Below, in pieces: positions 7,822 to 13,056 of a stretch of 13,056 bases of DNA (position 1 is the first letter of the stretch; the number at the start of each line of letters is the position of its first letter). The stretch is from the NCBI GenBank assembly GCA_035544835.1, contig DASZZV010000118.1, forward strand, positions 1 to 13,056, read 5' to 3'. Under the pieces are notes generated by a model. The model was not told the origin of the DNA. It saw only the letters and a program-made list of their open reading frames with translations, and did no database searches. Made by a program: the position numbers and the translations under genes. This stretch comes from DASZZV01 sp035544835. GTDB lineage: Bacteria; Acidobacteriota; Thermoanaerobaculia; Gp7-AA8.

Positions 7822-8658
7822 ATGCGCAAGCTGATTGTTGTTCTGGTTCTGGTGACTCTGTTCCTCGGGGGATGCTCGTCGAGCAGACAGTTACGTCGAA
7901 GAAGTAACCTGATGTCCTACCTGAGTCAGGACAACTCCGAGAGCCTGCGTCAGACGTCGAGCGATGTTCGCCTGCAGCTGCCGCTTCGAATCGGTATCGC
8001 CTTCGTTCCCTCCGAGATCGCGACCGGATCTGATTCGCTGCTGCCGCCCGATGCCGAGAAGCGCCTGACTGACATCGTTCGCAAGAGCTTCGCCGGCCGG
8101 GACTGGGTGAGCCAGATCGTGACCATCCCCTCGAACTATCTGGTGTCGCGCGGGGGGTTCGAGAACCTCGAGCAGGTAGCGCGCCTGATGGACGTCGATG
8201 TCATCGCACTCGTCTCCGTGGACCAGTTGCAGGTAAGTGACCCGCGTAGCTTTTCGTTCCTCTACATCTCGGTGATCGGCGCGTATACGTTGCCGCTGGA
8301 CCGCAATGAGACGCGGACGCTGATCGATGCGGCGGTGTTTCACGTTCCGTCACGGACGTTTCTGCTGCGAGCGCCCGGGGTGAGCAGAATCACAGGCAAC
8401 TCCACCGCCGTAACCGTCGATGCCTCCCTTCGTGAGAAGTCGCGGCGCGGGTTCGAGGCGGCCATGAAGGACCTGGCGAAAAACCTCGATGCCGAAGTCG
8501 GGCAGTTCAAGGAGAGCGTGGCCAGCGGAGAGCGAAAGGATGTCGATGTCTATACCTCCAGGGGAGAGTCGGTGCGTAGCGGTGGAGCGCTGGGATGGTG
8601 GGACGCTCTGGTCGCTGCTTTCGTGGCAATGGCTGCACTCCGGATGCGCCGCCCATGA
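7822..8658 (+). CDS. Lipoprotein with C-terminal GlyGly-type tail (rhombotail lipoprotein)
   Basis: A 278-residue protein. The N-terminus has a Lys/Arg start, a hydrophobic stretch and a lipobox LGGC with Cys18 as the lipidated residue, so the mature protein is membrane-anchored at its N-terminus. The body holds conserved-looking segments such as LRIGIAFVPSE and MDVDVIALVSVDQLQVSD. The C-terminus is a second sorting signal: S-G-G (253-255), then a tryptophan-rich hydrophobic helix, then an Arg-rich end (RMRRP). This is the architecture of the rhombotail lipoproteins, which sit beside rhombosortases that cleave such GlyGly-type tails. The next gene, overlapping by ATGA (8655-8658), encodes just such a protease. 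ATG 7822 is chosen because GGAGAA (7809-7814) lies 7 nt upstream and it gives a proper signal peptide; an upstream TTG at 7771 lies inside the promoter. The role of the mature protein is unknown. Confidence 0.88.
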   Translation: MRKLIVVLVLVTLFLGGCSSSRQLRRRSNLMSYLSQDNSESLRQTSSDVRLQLPLRIGIAFVPSEIATGSDSLLPPDAEKRLTDIVRKSFAGRDWVSQIVTIPSNYLVSRGGFENLEQVARLMDVDVIALVSVDQLQVSDPRSFSFLYISVIGAYTLPLDRNETRTLIDAAVFHVPSRTFLLRAPGVSRITGNSTAVTVDASLREKSRRGFEAAMKDLAKNLDAEVGQFKESVASGERKDVDVYTSRGESVRSGGALGWWDALVAAFVAMAALRMRRP

Positions 8659-9107
8659 ACGCCTTCGGACTGCAATCACCGCAGGCCTGGAGCGAATGGT
8701 GGCGGCTCTGGACCTGCCATCTGGTTCACTGGGATTGGAGTCATCTGTTGCTGAATCTCGTTGCCATTTTGCCACCGATGGCACTCGTTTCCGGGCGGAT
8801 TCGCTGGAGACTCCTGGGCTGGGCTCTGGTCGCCGCCCCTTTTCTCAGCCTGGCCATCCTCGCCAGCGGATTTCAGGGCGAGTATCGAGGAGCATCCGGC
8901 CTCGTGGTCGGCATCTGGGTTCTGGCCGGACTGACTCTGGTCCGGGAGTCGGCGAAGGGCCCGGGACTGCTGCTCCTGTCCGTGATCGCCGGGAAGCTGC
9001 TCCTGGAGGCGTTGGGTGCATGGCCACCAGCATCCGCTGATTATGTGACCAACGACGTCGTCCATTACGCCGGCGCCCTGATGGGCGCACTGGCGGCTGT
9101 GAGTTAG
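8655..9107 (+). CDS. rrtA: Rhombosortase (rhomboid-family intramembrane serine protease)
   Basis: A 150-residue hydrophobic protein with rhomboid hallmarks: HLVHWDWSHLLLNL (residues 22-35) in the early helix region, the catalytic serine in RGASG (Ser81), and the catalytic histidine in VVHYAGALMG (His137). Short length, GEYRGASGL and EWWRLWTCHLVH are characteristic of rhombosortases, which cleave GlyGly-type C-terminal tails of exported proteins. The start overlaps the stop of the lipoprotein gene (ATGA), indicating translational coupling, and the lipoprotein is the obvious substrate. An alternative start at 8595 adds only a non-hydrophobic stretch. Unusually, the protein begins directly at the segment that normally follows a first transmembrane helix, so it seems to lack that helix. 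The gene symbol is given by family analogy. Confidence 0.86.
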   Translation: MNAFGLQSPQAWSEWWRLWTCHLVHWDWSHLLLNLVAILPPMALVSGRIRWRLLGWALVAAPFLSLAILASGFQGEYRGASGLVVGIWVLAGLTLVRESAKGPGLLLLSVIAGKLLLEALGAWPPASADYVTNDVVHYAGALMGALAAVS

Positions 9108-9132
9108 GAAGCCGACTAAAAGGAGACAGGAG

Positions 9133-10227
9133 ATGAACACGGTGCCAATTCAACCAAAGGGTCCATGGACACATCGTTTCGGGGTCATGCTGTTTACGGC
9201 GTTAGCGGGCATTCTCGCTTTCTGGCTTCTGGGGTTCGTAGTAGACGACATTGGCGAGCTCAAAGGACCTCAACTGGTCGACGTGGAGAAGCGCCACCTC
9301 GACCCTGGGCTCGTAGCCCAGTCAAAGGCAATCGACGCACAGATCGCTGCGATCGACACGCAAGTCCAGAACCAGAAGGCGAGGCAGGCGCTACTGCGGG
9401 ACAGCACGACAAGCTCCCAGCAAACGATGAATCAGCTCCTCGACATGCAGAAGCAGAATATTCAGAATCAAGTCAAACCATCCATTTCGGAACAGAACAC
9501 ACTCGCGCAAAGCGAAAGCCAGTTCATTGCCAACCAGGCTCAATACCAGGCATTGAATCAGGCCATCGTGGAGCATACCGAGGAGGAACGAAGCCTCCAG
9601 GAACGCAGGAGCAATATTGAGTTGCGACTGGCGGTCCAGAGAGAGGCCGCCAAGACCGAGTTTGAGGCGCTGGACCGGCGGCACCATCTGCGAATTGCCG
9701 CCCTTCAACTACTGTTCCTGATTCCGCTGCTTCTCGTGGCTGTCTACGTCTCTCTCAAGTGGAGGGCGAGCATGTATGCACCGCTCATCTATGCATTCGG
9801 AATCGCAACCCTGTTTAAGGTCGTTCTAGTGATCCACGAGAACTTTCCCACGCGCTATTTCAAGTACATCCTTCTTCTGGCTTTGCTTGGTGTCGTCACC
9901 AGGGTTCTCATCTACCTGATCCGCGCGGTCAGATTTCCCAGGATGGCTTCGCTTCTCAAACAATACCGGGAGGCGTATGAACGGTTTCTCTGTCCGGTCT
10001 GTGAGTACCCGATTCGGCGCGGTCCGATGAAATACAGTTTCTGGGACCGCCGAAGCATTCGCAAGGTTCAACCGTCGCCGGGCGTGGCATCCGACGATGT
10101 TTATGCATGTCCATCGTGCGGCTCGGCTCTGTTCGAGGTGTGTGCGCTTTGCAGGAATACACGCCCTTCTCTTCTTCCGTTTTGTGATAAGTGTGGCAGC
10201 GAAAAGCTGATGGCCTCTCCCGCATAG
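9133..10227 (+). CDS. Membrane protein with long coiled coil and C-terminal double zinc ribbon, function unknown
   Basis: A 364-residue protein; AGGAG (9121-9125) lies 7 nt before the ATG. Layout: one membrane helix (about 18-38); a long Gln/Asn/Glu-rich stretch with coiled-coil character (about 45-190); three further helices (about 192-212, 214-236, 242-264); then a soluble tail with four CxxC pairs at C287/C290, C326/C329, C337/C340 and C351/C354. Two zinc ribbons follow from this: the first pair of CxxC motifs with a 35-residue insert, the second compact. With four helices and the N-terminus inside, the coiled coil would be periplasmic and the zinc ribbons cytoplasmic (inference). The base composition of the coiled-coil part looks less GC-rich than the neighbours. 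It follows the rhombosortase by 25 nt, so it is probably cotranscribed and may belong to the same envelope function. I know no named family with exactly this architecture. Confidence 0.85.
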   Translation: MNTVPIQPKGPWTHRFGVMLFTALAGILAFWLLGFVVDDIGELKGPQLVDVEKRHLDPGLVAQSKAIDAQIAAIDTQVQNQKARQALLRDSTTSSQQTMNQLLDMQKQNIQNQVKPSISEQNTLAQSESQFIANQAQYQALNQAIVEHTEEERSLQERRSNIELRLAVQREAAKTEFEALDRRHHLRIAALQLLFLIPLLLVAVYVSLKWRASMYAPLIYAFGIATLFKVVLVIHENFPTRYFKYILLLALLGVVTRVLIYLIRAVRFPRMASLLKQYREAYERFLCPVCEYPIRRGPMKYSFWDRRSIRKVQPSPGVASDDVYACPSCGSALFEVCALCRNTRPSLLPFCDKCGSEKLMASPA

Positions 10228-10260
10228 CCAGAAAAGCAGGAGGTTCAGGAAAGAGGAATC

Positions 10261-10647
10261 ATGAAAGATCTGTGTATTGCTCTGGAACATCGCCCGGGAG
10301 CGCTCGCCGAGATGGGAGAGGCGCTCGGGCGCGCCGGAGTTAGTGTGGAGGGCGGCGGGGTCTTCGTTTCCAACGGCGTTGGTGTGGCGCATTTTCTTTT
10401 CCACGACGGCGCCTTGGCACGGCGGGCGCTGGAGGCGGCAAAGATCGTCGTGACCGGCGAGAGCGACGTTCTCGCCGTCCGACTAAGGCAGGACGAGCCA
10501 GGCCAACTCGGCAGAATCGCCCGGCGAATGGCCGAGGCGGGCGTCAACATCGAAGTACAATACAGCGATCACGATCATCAGCTGATCCTCGTCGTGGACG
10601 ATATGATCCGAGGACGCAAAGTTGCCGATGAGTGGATGCGCGGCTAG
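10261..10647 (+). CDS. Small protein with two ACT domains
   Basis: A 128-residue protein consisting only of two tandem ACT-type units. The first (about 2-60) has the pattern hydrophobic strand, RPGALAEMGEALGRAGVSVEGG, strand; the second (about 68-125) has EPGQLGRIARRMAEAGVNIEVQY, then QLILVVDD. ACT domains bind small ligands, mostly amino acids, and here there is no attached enzyme, so a stand-alone sensor or an enzyme-partner subunit is likely. A purine-rich GAGG (10253-10256) precedes the ATG by 4 nt. It lies 33 nt after the zinc-ribbon gene and may be the last gene of the lipoprotein operon. The link with envelope proteins is unexplained and it could simply be a read-through neighbour. Confidence 0.85.
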   Translation: MKDLCIALEHRPGALAEMGEALGRAGVSVEGGGVFVSNGVGVAHFLFHDGALARRALEAAKIVVTGESDVLAVRLRQDEPGQLGRIARRMAEAGVNIEVQYSDHDHQLILVVDDMIRGRKVADEWMRG

Positions 10648-10774
10648 CGCAAAGCAGAAGTTAGATCCCGCCTCGCCCGGGGCGGGGTGGCGCCCGGAGG
10701 CCTCTCGGGGACGGGAACTGAGTATTCAGGCTCGCCTCGGAAAGGGCCGAAGGCCCGCGCATGGCCTCGGTCTC

Positions 10775-10822
10775 CAGCCGCGTAGCGGCGGCATCGTTTT
10801 AGCTTCACCCGTGAGGTGGGGA
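10775..10822 (-). repeat. REP-like repeat, copy in inverted orientation
   Basis: These 48 bp match the reverse complement of 10971-11019 at about 45 of 49 positions, with one 1-bp gap. The core is GCCGC-GTA-GCGGC (10777-10789), then GCATCGTTTTAGC, then a G/C stem that has decayed here through two base changes and a deletion. The two copies point toward each other across 148 bp, a REP doublet arrangement. Confidence 0.8.
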
Positions 10823-10847
10823 GCGGATCGGGCGGACATATTTTCAC

Positions 10848-10869
10848 GAGCCGCGGAGCGGCGCCATCG
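10848..10869 (-). repeat. Partial REP-like unit
   Basis: GAGCCGCGGAGCGGCGCCAT (from 10848) resembles the first 20 bases of the copy at 10775, with the same 5-bp stem GCCGC/GCGGC and a GGA loop. The second half of the unit is not recognisable. It lies between the two full copies. Confidence 0.5.
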
Positions 10870-10970
10870 ATTTCCATGAACCATACTTACATTCGTCATA
10901 CGCAATCTCGTTCTGCGCCTACCCGATGCCGCCCCTGCCGGGGCTCAGAACCTTGTCTCGTTTGCGCGTT

Positions 10971-11019
10971 TCCCCACCCTCACGGGTGGGGCTAAAACGA
11001 TGTCGCCGCTACGCGGCTG
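10971..11019 (+). repeat. REP-like repeat, best-preserved copy
   Basis: It has two perfect hairpins joined by GCTAAAACGATGTC: an 8-bp stem CCCCACCC-TCAC-GGGTGGGG (10972-10991) and a 5-bp stem GCCGC-TAC-GCGGC (11005-11017). Related copies are at 10775-10822 (inverted), 10848-10869 (partial) and 5907-5950. Such dispersed two-hairpin units are typical of REP elements mobilised by tyrosine-type REP transposases; no such gene is in the window. Confidence 0.8.
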
Positions 11020-11058
11020 AAAGCTCCTGTCATGAGCTCGTTTCTGGACAGGGTCTAA

Positions 11059-11727
11059 CTACCGAACCAGGCTCTCCAGTTTCTGGCGCGCTGGGGCGGA
11101 GAGACCGAAGTCATCTATCTCGTCGGCCAGTTGCGCCGGATTCCCCTGACGTGCGACGTAGCCGTTCAACCGGGCCGCAACCGTCGAATCGACAAACTCT
11201 GGAGGCGTGTAGCCTTCCAGCTCCGCCATTAACAAGGGATGATGACGCAGTGAGTATTTCTGGTGGTAATCCTCGGCGCGATAGAACCGCGTCAGCGGCG
11301 CGATGATCGTTCGCACTTCATGGCCGAGTCTCACTGCCACGCGGTCGCGACTCTCCATCGCATCCTGTTTCTGCTGGGCATTTGCATAGAAAACAGCGGC
11401 CATGTATTGGCGGCTGAAGCTCTCGCTTCCGGGATGGTGGCCCGTCCAGAACATCTCGAGGAGTTCGGTGTAGGAGAGGCGAGTCGGATCGTAGTCGATC
11501 TGCAGAGACTCGGTATGGTCGCCCAGCCGGTGATAGGTCGGATCAGGGAGCGTGCCACCGGCGTAGCCGACGCGCGTTCTCACGACACCTCGATGACACC
11601 CGAACCGGGCGTCTGGAGTCCAGAATCACCCGAGGGCGAAGGTCCCGGTCTCCAGTGTGGTGGGGCGGACTCGATCGAGCGGAAGGAGAACGCGGTCGCT
11701 GCTCGAGACTTGCTCTGTGGTCATCAT
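11059..11727 (-). CDS. msrA: Peptide methionine-(S)-S-oxide reductase, candidate selenoprotein with in-frame UGA
   Basis: MsrA reduces methionine-S-sulfoxide in proteins, using a catalytic Cys in the motif GCFW. Here the frame downstream of GTG 11583 reads as MsrA (VRTRVGYAGG, GDHTESLQIDYDP, FWTGHHP, YMAAVFY, EDYHQKY) but lacks the catalytic motif. Reading back through a single in-frame TGA (11628-11626) restores it: TFALG-UGA-FWTPDARFG, with UGA exactly where Cys belongs. The frame continues to tandem ATGs at 11727 and 11724, giving 222 residues with Sec34 from the first. A hairpin fitting bacterial SECIS rules follows the UGA. The only cysteine is Cys44 (FGC), a possible resolving residue. 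UGA is an ordinary stop elsewhere in the window, so recoding would be local. The alternative is a recent nonsense mutation (TGC or TGT to TGA). No Shine-Dalgarno is obvious; an AT-rich inverted repeat lies just upstream. No selenocysteine machinery is in the window. Confidence 0.85.
11595..11613 (-). promoter_or_regulatory. SECIS-like hairpin downstream of the msrA UGA
   Basis: Read on the minus strand: GACGCCC-GGTTC-GGGTGTC, a 7-bp stem (one G-U pair) with a five-base loop GGUUC. The loop begins 19 nt after the UGA. Known bacterial SECIS elements (bound by SelB) have an apical loop about 16-37 nt after UGA with a G among its first two bases; the E. coli fdhF element has loop GGUCU at about 18 nt. 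A competing small hairpin (TCTGG-ACT-CCAGA, forward 11612-11624) lies between the UGA and this stem. Confidence 0.65.
11626..11628 (-). other. In-frame UGA codon, putative selenocysteine
   Basis: TGA on the minus strand within GGG-TGA-TTC-TGG, that is G-U-F-W. It replaces the catalytic cysteine codon of MsrA and is the only stop in the frame between 11727 and 11059. Confidence 0.75.
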
Positions 11728-11732
11728 TTGAA

Positions 11733-11797
11733 GAATTGAAAATTGAAAATTGAGGAAACGATCATGACCTGTTGTTTCAATTTTCAATTTTCAATTC
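11733..11797. repeat. AT-rich inverted repeat built from a 7-bp unit
   Basis: The left arm 11733-11753 is three tandem heptads of the type AAATTGA, and 11777-11797 is its perfect 21-bp reverse complement. Pairing extends by AAC/GTT after a 3-nt bulge, leaving a loop with the palindrome TCATGA. It contrasts sharply with the GC-rich surroundings. It sits between the divergent msrA and rhodanese genes, 5 bp from the msrA start codon, so it would form part of the msrA leader or promoter. Confidence 0.85.
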
Positions 11798-11849
11798 CCC
11801 CGCCGAACCTCAACCCCCCTCGAAACGTATGAATAGAAGGGGGCCTTCC

Positions 11850-12377
11850 ATGTCCATCCGCCGTGTCACCATTTTACTCGTCTTCGTCGCAATCCTGTCT
11901 TTTTCGCTCCATGCTGCCGAGCGGCGTGCGGCGATCGTCAATCCCGCCATCGACATGCCTGGCTATCTCGATACCGCTCGAAAAGCGGCGGTCCATCGTG
12001 AGGACCGCAGGCTCTCCGAGGGGGAATTCATCCGGATGAGCGGCGAGCAGGGGACGGTCGTGCTCGACGCCCGCAGCCGCGAGAAGTTTGACGAACTTCA
12101 TGTTCACGGCGCCATCAATCTCAGCTTTCCTGATATCACCATCGACAGCCTGGCGAAGACCATTCCCGACCAGGCCACGCGGGTCCTCATCTACTGCAAC
12201 AACAACTTCATCAACGCCGAGGATGTCTTTCCATCCAAGGCGGCTCGAGCCTCACTCAATCTGTCGACGTACATTGCGCTTTACGGTTATGGATACCGCA
12301 ACGTGTACGAGCTCGGGCCCCTTCTCGACATCCGGCAGAGCAGGATCCGCTTCGACGGGTCGTTGTCCGGGAAATAG
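11850..12377 (+). CDS. Exported rhodanese-like domain protein
   Basis: A 175-residue protein with an N-terminal signal peptide (two Arg, then a hydrophobic run to about residue 20, SLHAAERR around the cleavage site). The rhodanese-like fold spans about 57-165: LSEGEFIRMSGEQGTVVLDAR (D73), EKFDELHVHGAINLSFPDI, then the active-site loop VLIYCNNNF with Cys116, and a C-terminal YGYRNVYELGPLLD. Rhodaneses carry sulfur as a cysteine persulfide; Cys116 is in the right position although the loop CNNNFI is not the classic CxxGxR. Its export suggests a periplasmic role in sulfur or thiol handling. Start: AGAAGGGGG (11835-11843) lies 6 nt before ATG 11850; an ATG at 11829 lacks a ribosome-binding site, and a TTG at 11772 lies in the inverted repeat. 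It is divergent from msrA. Confidence 0.86.
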   Translation: MSIRRVTILLVFVAILSFSLHAAERRAAIVNPAIDMPGYLDTARKAAVHREDRRLSEGEFIRMSGEQGTVVLDARSREKFDELHVHGAINLSFPDITIDSLAKTIPDQATRVLIYCNNNFINAEDVFPSKAARASLNLSTYIALYGYGYRNVYELGPLLDIRQSRIRFDGSLSGK

Positions 12378-12394
12378 CAGATGTCTGACATCTG
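12378..12394 (+). other. Hairpin immediately after the rhodanese stop codon
   Basis: CAGATGT-CTG-ACATCTG is a perfect 7-bp stem with a 3-nt loop, beginning at the first base after TAG. There is no T-run, so it is a weak terminator candidate. Its loop and right arm contain the -35 hexamer of the next gene. Confidence 0.5.
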
Positions 12395-12413
12395 GCAGCT
12401 CCTGGATTAGAAT
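12385..12413 (+). promoter_or_regulatory. Promoter of the FKBP lipoprotein gene
   Basis: CTGACA (12385-12390, five of six -35 bases) and TAGAAT (12408-12413, five of six -10 bases) are separated by exactly 17 bp. Transcription would start near 12420, giving a leader of about 40 nt that carries the Shine-Dalgarno AAGGAAG (12447-12453). It is the best promoter in the window. Confidence 0.65.
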
Positions 12414-12459
12414 CCGCGCTCAGAGCGCCACAATCGGCGACTCGGTAAGGAAGAACTAT

Positions 12460-12981
12460 ATGAAGATGAAATCGCCTTTCATTCTGATCCTCGCTCTCGG
12501 ACTCGGTGGATGTTCTCAGAAGGCCGCCGATAGCAATACTCAGCCCGTTGCCGCAGTGCCTCAGGAGCAGACGCCCGCGGTCACGGCCTCTGTGCAGCCT
12601 AAAGGAGCAGAGATGGATACCTTCGCAATGCCGCAGAATCTTCAGACCACACCGTCGGGGCTTCAATTCGTCATCGACCAGCCTGGCACCGGGGCTCATC
12701 CTCGCCAGGGACAGAAGGTCAGCGTCCACTACACCGGATGGCTGACCAACGGAACGAAGTTCGACAGCTCCCGCGACCGTGGCGCACCGTTCGAGTTCAG
12801 CGTCGGACAGGGCCAGGTCATCAAGGGCTGGGACGAAGGCGTCGGTGCCATGAAAGTTGGCGAGAAGCGGACCCTGGTCATTCCGCCGGCGCTCGGTTAT
12901 GGATCGAGAGGCGCAGGCGGCGGACTCATCCCCCCGGACGCTACGCTGGTGTTCAAAGTCGAACTGCTCGGCGTTCAGTAG
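12460..12981 (+). CDS. FKBP-type peptidyl-prolyl cis-trans isomerase lipoprotein
   Basis: A 173-residue protein. It begins with a lipoprotein signal (LGLGGC, Cys18), then a Pro/Ala/Gln-rich linker (about 19-65), then a single FKBP domain to the end. The binding-pocket landmarks are present: VSVHYTGWL (Tyr91), FDSSRDRG, FEFSVGQGQVIKGWDEG (Trp124), RTLVIPPALGYG, GGLIPPDATLVFKVELL. The enzyme isomerises Xaa-Pro bonds and helps fold exported proteins, here tethered to a membrane in the periplasm. The start at ATG 12460 is supported by AAGGAAG (12447-12453) 6 nt upstream and by the lipobox; the longer open frame back to 12088 overlaps the rhodanese gene and is spurious. It follows the rhodanese gene by 82 bp with its own promoter. 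Confidence 0.93.
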   Translation: MKMKSPFILILALGLGGCSQKAADSNTQPVAAVPQEQTPAVTASVQPKGAEMDTFAMPQNLQTTPSGLQFVIDQPGTGAHPRQGQKVSVHYTGWLTNGTKFDSSRDRGAPFEFSVGQGQVIKGWDEGVGAMKVGEKRTLVIPPALGYGSRGAGGGLIPPDATLVFKVELLGVQ

Positions 12982-13013
12982 ATCGCACGGCACGCCGGCG
13001 ATACGCCAACGCA

Positions 13014-13029
13014 GCGCGCGAAGGCGCGC
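13014..13029 (+). other. G/C hairpin downstream of the FKBP gene
   Basis: GCGCGC-GAAG-GCGCGC is a 6-bp stem with a 4-nt loop, 32 bp after the stop codon. No T-run follows. It may be a weak terminator or the start of another repeat that continues beyond the window; 12982-13056 shows no gene. Confidence 0.4.
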
Positions 13030-13056
13030 GGCAGACCTGTAGCACCGGGCGTAAGC

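Larger units (their letters stand above)
10648..11058. other. 411-bp gene-free spacer full of hairpins between convergent genes
   Basis: No coding frame here looks like a protein. The spacer separates the ACT gene (+) from msrA (-), whose 3' ends face each other. It holds several perfect stems: CCCGCC/GGCGGG (10667-10672 with 10681-10686), GGGCC/GGCCC (10744-10756), GCCGC/GCGGC (10777-10789), GCCCC/GGGGC (10931-10944), CCCCACCC/GGGTGGGG (10972-10991) and GCCGC/GCGGC (11005-11017). None is followed by a clear T-run. The three copies of the REP-like unit are listed separately. Confidence 0.7.

Noticed and set aside
10648..11058. CRISPR-like array in the repeat-rich spacer
   Set aside because: Repeats are few, inverted and unevenly spaced, with no direct repeat-spacer pattern or cas genes.
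11059..11583. A short MsrA starting at GTG 11583
   Set aside because: It lacks the catalytic motif, and the conserved sequence continues upstream through a single UGA at the active-site position.
12088..12459. N-terminal extension of the FKBP protein back to 12088
   Set aside because: It overlaps the rhodanese gene, and the lipobox plus ribosome-binding site place the start at 12460.

Overview
The window looks like chromosomal DNA from a GC-rich, diderm (Gram-negative type) bacterium. Diderm evidence: a TonB-dependent outer-membrane receptor, two lipoproteins with clear lipoboxes, and a rhombosortase. The propeller-type sensor kinase, the receptor's N-terminus and the short hairpin repeats remind me of Acidobacteriota or a neighbouring phylum. 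That is inference; there is no rRNA or marker gene here. UGA is the normal stop of several genes in the window, so the genetic code is standard.

Left part (1-5193, + strand): the 3' portion of a large membrane sensor histidine kinase with many beta-propeller repeats, then a complete TonB-dependent receptor. Middle-left (5305-7622, - strand): a four-helix membrane protein, then a two-gene unit of a saccharopine-dehydrogenase-like oxidoreductase overlapping a six-helix membrane protein. Palindromic repeats lie between the first and second of these.

Centre (7740-10647, + strand): an apparent operon. A lipoprotein with both an N-terminal lipobox and a C-terminal GlyGly-type tail overlaps by ATGA with a small rhomboid protease of the rhombosortase type, which probably processes that tail. 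A membrane protein with a long coiled coil and a cytoplasmic double zinc ribbon follows, then a small protein with two ACT domains. The promoter of the lipoprotein gene is bracketed by two near-identical operator-like sites 44 bp apart.

Right part (10648-13056): a cluster of REP-like hairpin repeats, then a divergent pair. On the minus strand is msrA, which reads as a truncated gene only if UGA is taken as a stop. The full frame runs through an in-frame UGA placed exactly at the catalytic cysteine (G-UGA-F-W), followed at the right distance by a hairpin with a GGUUC loop that fits the bacterial SECIS rules. This is a candidate selenocysteine-containing methionine sulfoxide reductase and the main discovery of the window. 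On the plus strand are an exported rhodanese-like protein and an FKBP-type prolyl isomerase lipoprotein with its own good promoter. A seven-base-periodic AT-rich inverted repeat sits between the divergent genes.
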